From contig JBGTKH010000023.1 in assembly GCA_041744735.1 (NCBI GenBank), positions 1 through 9,520 of the forward strand: DNA of 9,520 bases, read 5' to 3'. Of this stretch, positions 1 to 6,140 are shown one piece after another. The notes under the pieces were generated by a model that saw only the letters and a list, made by a program, of their open reading frames with translations, was not told the DNA's origin and made no database searches. The stretch comes from JBGTKH01 sp041744735 (GTDB lineage Bacteria > Planctomycetota > Planctomycetia > Pirellulales > Pirellulaceae). The number at the start of each line of letters is the position of its first letter. Position 1 is the stretch's first letter. The translations under genes were made by a program, and so were the position numbers.

Positions 1-342
1 CGCGCGGCCGCGGCGGCCGATGAACTCAAAGGCCCCGTCGGTGAGACGAAGACCGACGACACGCCCGCACCGGCGTTGGAGCAGCAAGTCGTAGCCTCCA
101 TTGTCGAGACGAATTTGGTTGGACGAGAGCCGGTTGTTGAGCAGCCTGTTGTTGAGCCATCGGTGGTTGAGCAGCGAAACAGTCGCTCGTCGAAACATCC
201 CAGCGGCTATCCCGCACCTTGCAATTGCTGCAATCGAACAACGGCGCCGCATCCTGATCGCGGCGTACTGAAGACTCGCCATCCCTCGCTGCCGCCAGCC
301 GCTCGTACAACCAGCACAACACGACAATGGGCGTTGGCCTGA
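1..342 (+). CDS. 3' end of an unrecognised protein, possibly frameshifted
   Basis: The frame is open from the first base and stops at 340-342, so the start lies outside the window. The early part has GC-rich third positions and reads as an acidic, Ala/Pro-rich segment. Three consecutive 15-bp units (133-177) encode the pentapeptide repeat VVEQP-VVEPS-VVEQR. After about base 175 the product becomes rich in Cys, Arg, Thr and Pro (APCNCCNRTT..., TTSTTRQWALA), which looks out of frame. In the third frame, bases 171-257 read more like a natural amphipathic C-terminus (SLVETSQRLSRTLQLLQ...) and stop at 255-257. A one-base indel near 170-180, real or a sequencing error, would join the two. From its position before an efflux operon it could be the tail of an outer-membrane channel, but no motif shows this and I do not recognise the protein. 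Confidence 0.4.
   Translation, partial: RAAAAADELKGPVGETKTDDTPAPALEQQVVASIVETNLVGREPVVEQPVVEPSVVEQRNSRSSKHPSGYPAPCNCCNRTTAPHPDRGVLKTRHPSLPPAARTTSTTRQWALA
133..177 (+). repeat. Three 15-bp tandem units encoding VVExx
   Basis: Units at 133-147, 148-162 and 163-177 share GTTGTTGAG or GTGGTTGAG followed by six variable bases. The period is a multiple of three and in frame with the upstream reading frame, giving a VVE[QP]x pentapeptide repeat. This supports frame 1 as the coding frame up to about here. Confidence 0.6.
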
Positions 343-433
343 CCCTAAACGCATTTGCCTAAGGCTTGACGGGCCATCCGGCGGAGCCAACAATGAAACT
401 TGTCCGGACGAGTTTCATTTTCGCGTTGGTCCC

Positions 434-832
434 ATGTTGCGAACGACCGTTGTTGATCTGCTGATCGCCGTGTTGCTGACGTGCCCGTACGGCTGTTTGG
501 GCGCGTCAGCACAGCGAGCGACAGCACAGCTTGAGCCGGCGGGCGGTTGTGGCTGTTGTAAGCATGAGCGGCCGGCGCGGGATGAAACGCCTCAGCCGCC
601 CCGCGACGATGCGGCTCCCGATTGCATTTGCCACGGTGCGGTATTCGACGGGCCGCGTGTGTCGATTGCGGACACGCATGCTGCAGAGTTTGTCGCTGCC
701 GCGTTGAATCCCAATGCCGAGTCGGCGATCGCGACGTGCCGGACCTTGACTGACTTTGAACGCTCTCACCACTTCCCGCCACTGAGCACTGGGCGGGAAA
801 TCTGCGCGCTGATCTGCGTATTGCTCCGCTAA
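434..832 (+). CDS. Small exported Cys-rich protein, putative metal-binding accessory protein
   Basis: The product is 132 residues. Residues 1-26 (MLRTTVVDLLIAVLLTCPYG then CLGASA) look like a signal peptide, with a possible AxA-type cleavage near residue 26. The mature part carries a C39-G-C41-C42 cluster followed by K-H, and a second cluster C64-I-C66-H67-G. Two more cysteines, C124 and C128, lie near the C-terminus in a hydrophobic stretch (REICALICVLLR). Paired Cys clusters plus export fit a periplasmic thiol or metal-binding role, and the gene sits about 220 bp upstream of the efflux adaptor in the same direction. That role is inference; I cannot assign a named family. GC-rich third codon positions support real coding. 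The start is uncertain: no Shine-Dalgarno precedes 434, whereas an ATG at 393 in another frame has GGAG seven bases upstream (see findings). Confidence 0.65.
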   Translation: MLRTTVVDLLIAVLLTCPYGCLGASAQRATAQLEPAGGCGCCKHERPARDETPQPPRDDAAPDCICHGAVFDGPRVSIADTHAAEFVAAALNPNAESAIATCRTLTDFERSHHFPPLSTGREICALICVLLR

Positions 833-858
833 TCGCGGGCTTTTATTGCGATTCTTTT
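831..858 (+). terminator. Weak candidate terminator after the Cys-rich gene
   Basis: AATCGC (831-836) pairs with GCGATT (848-853) across an 11-base loop, and the stem is followed by CTTTT. The stem starts inside the stop codon of the upstream gene. Six base pairs and a short T-run make this weak. If it works, the efflux genes have their own promoter in 859-1051. Confidence 0.22.
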
Positions 859-936
859 CGTCGCTTGATCGATGATGGGTCCCGTTTGGCCAATGCCCGC
901 ATGGCCCGTTGGCGTCGGTTGCGGATCGAATTTGCC

Positions 937-964
937 GGGTACTGAGTACTGAGTATGGAGTACT
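937..964 (+). repeat. Heptamer tandem repeat, GAGTACT type, four units
   Basis: Consecutive 7-bp units: GGGTACT (937), GAGTACT (944), GAGTATG (951), GAGTACT (958). The array lies in the 833-1051 gap, about 90 bp upstream of the adaptor start. The rest of that gap holds the weak terminator and an imperfect palindrome around 889-908 (GGCCAATG...CATGGCC), and I see no convincing promoter. The 7-bp period matches the other arrays in this window. Confidence 0.75.
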
Positions 965-1051
965 GACCGGAAGCCACTTTTGTCGTCGTTTGCGTGCGAC
1001 GCATTATTAAACGCCGTTCTTGCCCACCCGAATCTGAATGAGATAACTGCG

Positions 1052-2593
1052 ATGACCAAACTGAATCTGCTTTCCCGCGTGCGGCGTGTCTTGCCGGGGG
1101 TGATTGTGCTGGCGCTGTTGGCGAGCGTTGGGTATTGGGGACATCACTCGGGGTGGAAGATTCCCAAGTTCTCGTCGCTGGTGGGCCAAACCTCGACGCT
1201 AGAGCCGCAGTGGTGCGACGAGCACGGTGTGCCTGAGTCGATGTGCGTGGCTTGCAATGCCGAATTGATGCCGAAAGGCCAACTGTACGGCTGGTGCCGC
1301 GAGCATGGCATCGCCGAGTGCCCACTGCATCACCCGGAGCTTGTGCAGCTCAATGAGTCGCGACAACCGTCTGACGAAGATTTCGAACGCGCCCGGCAAG
1401 CGTTCACTCTGAAGCCACGGCCCGAGAATAACCCTGCGTGCAAGTTGCACCTGCGGCGGATTCAATTTGTTTCCAGTGAGGCGGCAGATCGGGCGGGCAT
1501 AGACATTCGCCTGGCGGACCGAGCGCCGATCGAAGAGACAGTGTCCGTCGTTGGCCAAATCACGTACGACCCCACGCTCGTCGCCCGGCTGTCGTCACGA
1601 GCGGCCGGTACCGCGTGGCGAGTTGACAAGAACGTCGGCGACACGGTGACCGCGGGCGAAGTGCTGGCGCTGGTCGATGCGGTCGAGGTCGGACGCACCA
1701 AGGCCGAACTGCTGCAAGCGGTGGCTCAGCTAGATCTGCGCGACAAGACCCTGCAGCGCCTGGCCGGCTTGGAAGGCGTCGTTCCCGGCCAACGCCTGTT
1801 GGAAGCCGAAACGGCCCGCGCCGAAGCTGACATCGCGGTCCGCAAAGCCGTACAAACGTTGGTGAATCTCGGCCTGCCGATCGCGAGGGAGGACATCAAC
1901 GGCGAATCGGCCGAGCAGCTTTCGCGGCATCTGCAATTCCTGGGACTGCCAGCGCCGGCCACCGCGGAACTCGACCCGCAGCGAACCACTGCGAATCTCA
2001 TTCCTGTTACGTCGCCCCGAAGCGGCGTTGTCGTTTCGCGTGATGTCGTGGCTGGCGAAGTAATTGATGTGGCGAAGACGCTGTTCACGGTCGTGGATAA
2101 CAGCCGCGTGTGGTTGATGCTCGACGTTCCGGTCGAGGACGCGGCCTACGTTGCCGTCGGTCAAGTCATACGATTTCGTCCGGACGGTGATGTCCATGAA
2201 TACACCGGGACCGTCACGTGGATCAGCACCAGCATCGACCGTCACACGCGGACCGTGAAAGTGCGTGCCGAATTGGAAAACAACGACGGCCACCTCCGTG
2301 ACGAGAGTTTCTGCGCGGGCCGGATTGTGTTACGTCAAGAACAGGACGCGATTGTGGTGCCCAGCCAAGCAGTGCATTGGGAAGGATGTTGTCACGTGGT
2401 GTTCGTGCGCGACAAAGCGTTTCTCGACGAAGACTCGTACAAGATCTTTCACACGCGCATGGTGCGGCCGGGTGTTGTCAATGGTGACAAGACCGAGGTG
2501 ATTGCCGGTTTACTGCCCGGCGAAGTCGTGGCGACGAAGGGGAGCGAAGTTCTGCGAGCCGAACTGCTCAAAGGCAACCTCGGCGCCGGGTGA
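1052..2593 (+). CDS. czcB: CzcB/CusB-type periplasmic adaptor of a heavy-metal RND pump, with an N-terminal Cys/His-rich extension
   Basis: This is the membrane-fusion protein that couples an inner-membrane RND pump to an outer-membrane channel. With the ATG at 1052 the product is 513 residues and starts with a positive N-terminus and one hydrophobic anchor (about 14-29). The frame stays open upstream to a TTG at 980, but that start would put 24 non-hydrophobic residues before the anchor. Residues 54-95 form a Cys/His-rich segment: W54-C-D-E-H58 then C65-x2-C68, and W81-C-R-E-H85 then C90-x2-H93. The core is typical of the family: first lipoyl half about 177-210 (VGDTVTAGEVLALVDA), alpha-hairpin about 217-276, second lipoyl half from about 320 (SPRSGVVVSRDVVAGE), then beta-barrel and membrane-proximal domain, including a C446-C447-H448 triad, ending ELLKGNLGAG. 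Family is secure; Zn/Co/Cd versus Cu is judged from the adjacent pump. The extension is longer than in classic CzcB and probably binds metal (inference). Confidence 0.92.
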   Translation: MTKLNLLSRVRRVLPGVIVLALLASVGYWGHHSGWKIPKFSSLVGQTSTLEPQWCDEHGVPESMCVACNAELMPKGQLYGWCREHGIAECPLHHPELVQLNESRQPSDEDFERARQAFTLKPRPENNPACKLHLRRIQFVSSEAADRAGIDIRLADRAPIEETVSVVGQITYDPTLVARLSSRAAGTAWRVDKNVGDTVTAGEVLALVDAVEVGRTKAELLQAVAQLDLRDKTLQRLAGLEGVVPGQRLLEAETARAEADIAVRKAVQTLVNLGLPIAREDINGESAEQLSRHLQFLGLPAPATAELDPQRTTANLIPVTSPRSGVVVSRDVVAGEVIDVAKTLFTVVDNSRVWLMLDVPVEDAAYVAVGQVIRFRPDGDVHEYTGTVTWISTSIDRHTRTVKVRAELENNDGHLRDESFCAGRIVLRQEQDAIVVPSQAVHWEGCCHVVFVRDKAFLDEDSYKIFHTRMVRPGVVNGDKTEVIAGLLPGEVVATKGSEVLRAELLKGNLGAG

Positions 2594-2606
2594 CTGTGCG
2601 AGCATT

Positions 2607-2624
2607 AACCCTTGGTCAAGGGTT
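2607..2624 (+). repeat. Short perfect inverted repeat after czcB
   Basis: AACCCTTG (2607-2614) and CAAGGGTT (2617-2624) are exact inverted copies separated by GT, so the RNA stem would be about 7 bp with a 4-base loop. It lies 14 bp after the czcB stop and runs into the GGGTTCA array. No T-run follows, so it is not a classic intrinsic terminator. Confidence 0.45.
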
Positions 2625-2647
2625 CAGGGTTTGGGGTTCAGGGTTCA
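2620..2647 (+). repeat. Heptamer tandem repeat, GGGTTCA type, four units
   Basis: Units GGGTTCA, GGGTTTG, GGGTTCA, GGGTTCA fill 2620-2647 without gaps. The same heptamer family recurs in inverted orientation just before czcA (2766-2835), so the two arrays bracket most of the czcB-czcA gap. Confidence 0.85.
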
Positions 2648-2680
2648 GAGGAAGAGGAAGAATAGGAGGAAGAAGAGCGG

Positions 2681-2767
2681 ATGACTCTTTGTTGGTTCGT
2701 CACCGCTCAAATCCTACGCCTTGAGTCCCGTTACGCACCTTTTCAACCGATTTCCATCAACTCTTAA
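2681..2767 (+). CDS. Possible 28-codon leader ORF between czcB and czcA
   Basis: ATG at 2681 opens a 28-residue frame (MTLCWFVTAQILRLESRYAP, then FQPISINS) ending with TAA at 2765-2767. It is preceded by a strong Shine-Dalgarno-like AGGAGGA (2664-2670), ten bases upstream, inside a purine-rich stretch. It would lie in the loop between the two inverted heptamer arrays, where a translated leader could affect czcA expression. No homology is recognised. The purine-rich tract may contain AGGAGG by chance, so this is only a candidate. Confidence 0.2.
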   Translation: MTLCWFVTAQILRLESRYAPFQPISINS

Positions 2768-2835
2768 TCCTGAACCGTGAATCCTGAACCGTGAATCCTG
2801 AACCGTGAACCGTGAACCCTGAACCCTGAACCCTT
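2766..2835 (+). repeat. Heptamer tandem repeat, AACCSTG type, ten units, directly upstream of czcA
   Basis: Ten gapless 7-bp units run from 2766 to 2835: AATCCTG and AACCGTG alternate three times, then another AACCGTG, then AACCCTG twice and AACCCTT. The alternation suggests duplication of a 14-bp dimer. Read on the other strand it is the GGGTTCA family seen at 2620-2647. It ends two bases before the czcA start codon and has displaced any recognisable ribosome binding site. Confidence 0.9.
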
Positions 2836-2837
2836 TC

Positions 2838-5800
2838 ATGCTTAGCTGGCTCATCGACAACTCGTTACGGCATCGCGGCGTTGTCCTCATTGCCGTGTTG
2901 GGAGTTGTCGTGGCGGGGGCGTGGTCGCTGCAGTATCTGGACATCGACGCCTTCCCGGACACGACGCCGGTCATGGTGCAGATCAACACGACGGCGCCGG
3001 CGCTGGCTCCGGAAGAAATCGAGCAACAGATCACGCTGCCGATCGAGCAGGTGATCGGCGGTCTGCCGCGGCTGCAGAATTTACGGTCGGTCTCGAAGTT
3101 CGGGCTGTCGCAAGTTGTGGTGACGTTTGAAGACGGCACGGATATCTATTTCGCTCGGCAACTGATCGGCGAGCGGCTGACCACGGTGGAATTGCCCGCG
3201 GGAATCGAGCGGCCGGAGATGGGGCCGGTGTCGACGGGGCTGGGCGAAGTCTTTCATTACATCGTCAAACCCGACGGCGTCGACCTGGCCGCGCTACCTG
3301 AAGAAGAGCGGTTGCGAATGCTGACCGAACTGCGCACCGTGCAGGATTGGATTATCAAGCCACAACTTCGCACCACGCGCGGCACCGCCGAGGTGAACAG
3401 TTGGGGCGGCTATGAAAAACAGTATCAGGTGCGAATCGACCCGCAGCGGCTGATCAAACACGGCCTGACGTTCGACGAGGTGATCGACGCCCTGGAACGC
3501 AACAATCGCAACGTCGGTGGCGGCACGATCACGCAGAACAGCCAGATGCTGTTGGTTCACGGCCTGGGCCGCACGGTGAACATCGAGCAGATCGAAAACA
3601 TCGTGATCAAATCCGAAGACGGCGTGCCGATCCGCGTCAGCAACGTAGCCGATGTCCAGATCGGCCACGAAATCCGCCGCGGCGCGGTCACGGCTGACGG
3701 GCAAGGCGAGGTCGTCCTGGGTCTGGGCTTCATGCTGATGGGCGAAAACAGCCACCGCGTGACCCATCGGCTGAAAGAGAAGATGGAAGACTTGCAGTCG
3801 TCGCTGCCGCCCGGCGTGAAAGTGCAAACGGTCTACGATCGGACCGAACTGATCGACCACGTGTTGGAAACTGTGCAAACAAATCTGTTCGAGGGCGGGC
3901 TGCTGGTCATCGCGGTGCTGTTCATACTGCTTGGCCATCTGCGAGCCGGCCTAATCGTTGCGCTGGCGATCCCACTGTCGATGCTGTTCGCGTTCTCCGG
4001 CATGCTGCAATTCGGCATCGCCGCCAGCCTGCTCAGCCTCGGAGCCATCGACTTTGGATTAGTCGTCGACAGCTCGGTCGTGATGGTCGAGAACTGCGTG
4101 CGGCACTTGGCGAGTGACGAGTGGCGAGTGACGAGTGACGAGTCAGAAGAGAGAGCAGATTTGAGGTTTGAGTGTCGAGAATCAGAACAGGCCGGTCCTA
4201 CGTCCTCTTCTCAGCCCTCAACGCTCAACTCTCCAATCTCCATCATCCGCGACGCGGCGGTCGAGGTGCGTAAACCGACGATGTTCGGCGAACTGATCAT
4301 CATGATCGTGTACTTGCCGATCCTCACGTTGGAAGGTGTCGAAGGAAAACTGTTTCGGCCGATGGCGTTGACGGTAATTTTGGCGTTGGCTGGTTCGATG
4401 TTGTTGTCGCTGACGCTGATGCCCGTGCTGGCCAGCCTGATCCTGCCGCGCCGCATCGACCATCGCGAGCCGCTGTTGATGCGAGCGATCAAATGGCTGT
4501 ACCGGCCCGTCTTGCACTTCACGATGCGGCACAAGCTGCCGGTAATCGGTTTGGCCCTGAGCGTGCTGGCCGTAGCGTTCGGCATCATCGCGCCGAATCT
4601 GGGCTCGGAATTCGTGCCGAAGCTGTCCGAAGGGGCCATTGTGATCAACGTCGTGCGGCTGGCCGGCACCGATCTGGCGGAGTCGGCTCGCTACAACACG
4701 CAGATGGAACGGGCCATCCTGTCCGATTTTCCCGACGAGGTCCAGCACGTCTGGAGCCGCATCGGCACCGCGGAGATTGCTACCGATCCGATGGGCACCG
4801 AGTTGACAGACGTGTTCATCACACTGAAACCGCGCCGCCAATGGAAGCGTGCCGCGTCGCAGGCCGAACTGGCCGAGCTGATTCAGCACGCGATGCGCGA
4901 ACTGCCGGGCCAGCGGATCGCCATGACACAGCCGATCGAAATGCGGCTGAACGAAATGATCTCCGGCGCGCGCAGCGACGTGGCCGTGAAACTGTTCGGC
5001 GACGATTTCGACGTGCTGGTGGACAAAGGCGACGACGTGCAGCGCGTGCTGCGGTCGATTCCGGGAGCAGCCGACGTCAGTGTCGAGCAGATCACCGGCC
5101 AGCCCGTGCTGCAAATCCAGGTGAAGCAGGACCAGCTTGCCCGCTACGGCTTGCCGGCGGAAGCGGTGCTCGGCGTCGTCGAATCAATAGGCAGCAAACA
5201 CGTGGGCGAAGTCTTCGAAGGCCAGCTTCGATTTCCGCTGGTCGTGCGTTTGCCCGAACCGTATCGCGCCAACCCGGAAGTCATCGGGGCAATCCAGTTG
5301 ACGACCGCAGCCGGCGAACGCATCCCGCTGTCGCGCTTGGCCGACATCCGGCTGGTCGACGGGCCGTCGACCATCACGCGCGAGTGGGGCTACCGCCGCA
5401 TCACCATCAGCGCCAACGTGCGCGGCCGCGACATGGGCAGCTTTGTGGCCGAAGCGCGGCAACGGATCGCACGGGAGATTCAACTTCCGCCGGGCCGCTA
5501 TCACGTCGAATTCGGCGGCCAATTCGAGAACCTGCAGCGTGCTCAAACGCGCCTGATGATCGTCGTGCCGGTCGCGCTGGCCCTGATTTTCGGCCTCTTG
5601 TATCTGACGTATAACAACCTGATCGACGCGCTGCGCGTGTTCACCGGCGTGCCGTTTGCGTGGACCGGTGGGATCGTGGCGTTGTGGCTGCGCGACATGC
5701 CGTTTTCGATTTCCGCGGCCGTCGGCTTCGTGGCGCTTTCGGGCGTTGCCGTTTTAGACGACATGCTGTTGGTGTCGACCATTCGCCAACTTCGCCGCCG

Positions 5801-6059
5801 CGGAATGGCGCTGGAAGCGGCCGTCGAACAAGCGGCCATGACCCGGCTGCGGCCCGTGCTGATGACTACGCTGGTCGCCAGCTTGGGTTTCGTCCCCATG
5901 GCCTTTAACACCGGCATGGGCGCCGAAGTCCAACGCCCGCTGGCCACCGTTGTGATCGGTGGCGTGATCAGCGCCATGGTCATGTCCCTGCTGGTGCTGC
6001 GAGTTTTGTATATGGTGTTTACACGAGACAATGTTGAAACCAGTGTTGTGGGGCGGTGA
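2838..6059 (+). CDS. czcA: CzcA-type heavy-metal efflux RND pump (HME family) with an in-frame repeat insertion
   Basis: This inner-membrane proton antiporter exports divalent metal ions as a trimer with the CzcB adaptor. The product is 1073 residues. The start MLSWLIDNSLRHRG matches the usual start of the family, with the first membrane helix at about 14-32. FPDTTPVMVQINT (about 40) is the conserved porter-domain entrance. The membrane block from about 349 leads to helix 4 with D405-F-G...D411...E418, the DFGxxxD and VEN pattern of CzcA-like Zn/Co/Cd pumps. Cu/Ag pumps of the CusA type differ here. PIEMRLNEMISGARSDVAVK (about 702-721) and the VASLGFVPMAFNTGMGAEVQ block near the C-terminus are also classic. 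Odd points: residues about 426-468, in the cytoplasmic loop after helix 4, are encoded by heptamer repeats; helix 10 has AVLDD (D974-D975) where family members usually have AVLNG; no Shine-Dalgarno is visible; and the last codons (SVVGR-stop) come from another repeat element. Confidence 0.95.
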   Translation: MLSWLIDNSLRHRGVVLIAVLGVVVAGAWSLQYLDIDAFPDTTPVMVQINTTAPALAPEEIEQQITLPIEQVIGGLPRLQNLRSVSKFGLSQVVVTFEDGTDIYFARQLIGERLTTVELPAGIERPEMGPVSTGLGEVFHYIVKPDGVDLAALPEEERLRMLTELRTVQDWIIKPQLRTTRGTAEVNSWGGYEKQYQVRIDPQRLIKHGLTFDEVIDALERNNRNVGGGTITQNSQMLLVHGLGRTVNIEQIENIVIKSEDGVPIRVSNVADVQIGHEIRRGAVTADGQGEVVLGLGFMLMGENSHRVTHRLKEKMEDLQSSLPPGVKVQTVYDRTELIDHVLETVQTNLFEGGLLVIAVLFILLGHLRAGLIVALAIPLSMLFAFSGMLQFGIAASLLSLGAIDFGLVVDSSVVMVENCVRHLASDEWRVTSDESEERADLRFECRESEQAGPTSSSQPSTLNSPISIIRDAAVEVRKPTMFGELIIMIVYLPILTLEGVEGKLFRPMALTVILALAGSMLLSLTLMPVLASLILPRRIDHREPLLMRAIKWLYRPVLHFTMRHKLPVIGLALSVLAVAFGIIAPNLGSEFVPKLSEGAIVINVVRLAGTDLAESARYNTQMERAILSDFPDEVQHVWSRIGTAEIATDPMGTELTDVFITLKPRRQWKRAASQAELAELIQHAMRELPGQRIAMTQPIEMRLNEMISGARSDVAVKLFGDDFDVLVDKGDDVQRVLRSIPGAADVSVEQITGQPVLQIQVKQDQLARYGLPAEAVLGVVESIGSKHVGEVFEGQLRFPLVVRLPEPYRANPEVIGAIQLTTAAGERIPLSRLADIRLVDGPSTITREWGYRRITISANVRGRDMGSFVAEARQRIAREIQLPPGRYHVEFGGQFENLQRAQTRLMIVVPVALALIFGLLYLTYNNLIDALRVFTGVPFAWTGGIVALWLRDMPFSISAAVGFVALSGVAVLDDMLLVSTIRQLRRRGMALEAAVEQAAMTRLRPVLMTTLVASLGFVPMAFNTGMGAEVQRPLATVVIGGVISAMVMSLLVLRVLYMVFTRDNVETSVVGR
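4112..4244 (+). repeat. Heptamer repeat block inserted in frame within czcA
   Basis: Five units of GAGTGAC type fill 4112-4146 (GAGTGAC, GAGTGGC, GAGTGAC, GAGTGAC, GAGTCAG). A short TTGAG-centred stretch with 7-bp spacing lies at 4161-4181. Five units of the opposite orientation fill 4210-4244 (CTCAGCC, CTCAACG, CTCAACT, CTCCAAT, CTCCATC). The block encodes the low-complexity polar segment SDEWRVTSDESEER... to ...PSTLNSPIS. Base and codon use differ from the flanking pump gene. The block keeps the frame open. Confidence 0.8.
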
Positions 6060-6119
6060 AAGTTGTTGTGGGGCGGTGAAAGTTGTTGTGGGGCGGTCTC
6101 CCGACCGCCCCACCGTGTC
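6040..6119 (+). mobile_element. 80-bp MITE-like palindromic element at the czcA/lipoprotein junction
   Basis: The 80 bp between two copies of CAATGTTGAAA (6029-6039 and 6120-6130) contain three tandem 20-bp units (6041-6060, 6061-6080, 6081-6100; core GTTGTGGGGCGGT). A final inverted copy follows, so both ends carry GTGGGGCGGT facing inward. The 11-bp direct repeat looks like a target duplication. The first unit supplies the czcA stop codon. No coding capacity is present, so movement would need a transposase in trans. Calling it mobile is inference from structure; occurrence elsewhere in the genome is not visible here. Confidence 0.6.
6088..6113 (+). repeat. Perfect 11-bp hairpin between czcA and the lipoprotein gene
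   Basis: GTGGGGCGGTC (6088-6098) pairs exactly with GACCGCCCCAC (6103-6113) around the 4-base loop TCCC. It is GC-rich and very stable, and lies within the transcribed junction. No T-run follows, so factor-independent termination is unlikely. It could stabilise the upstream czcA message or attenuate read-through. Confidence 0.75.
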
Positions 6120-6140
6120 CAATGTTGAAAGGAGAATCGA

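Noticed and set aside
26..322. Minus-strand 98-residue frame opposite the upstream gene
   Set aside because: The plus strand carries an in-frame amino-acid repeat and GC-rich third positions, so the minus frame is likely a shadow.
980..1010. Promoter-like TTGTCG and TATTAA before czcB
   Set aside because: The spacing is 19 bases and both boxes have mismatches, so chance is likely in a 220-bp gap.
980..1051. Upstream TTG start for the adaptor, adding 24 residues
   Set aside because: The added residues are not hydrophobic and would precede the membrane anchor. ATG 1052 gives a normal positively charged N-terminus followed by the anchor.
2620..2835. Heptamer arrays as CRISPR or telomere-like contamination
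   Set aside because: Units are contiguous with no spacers, so this is not CRISPR. The sequence varies between loci and one block lies inside a bacterial gene, so eukaryotic telomere contamination does not fit.
3294..5114. Long minus-strand open frames antisense to czcA
   Set aside because: They are mirror frames of a GC-rich gene whose own frame carries all RND motifs.
4493..5614. Long plus-strand frame inside czcA, extremely Arg-rich
   Set aside because: Its composition is typical of a shifted frame of GC-rich DNA, and it lies wholly within the pump gene.
6088..6113. Hairpin as an intrinsic terminator for czcA
   Set aside because: The stem is strong but no T-run follows, and its structure fits a repeat element better.
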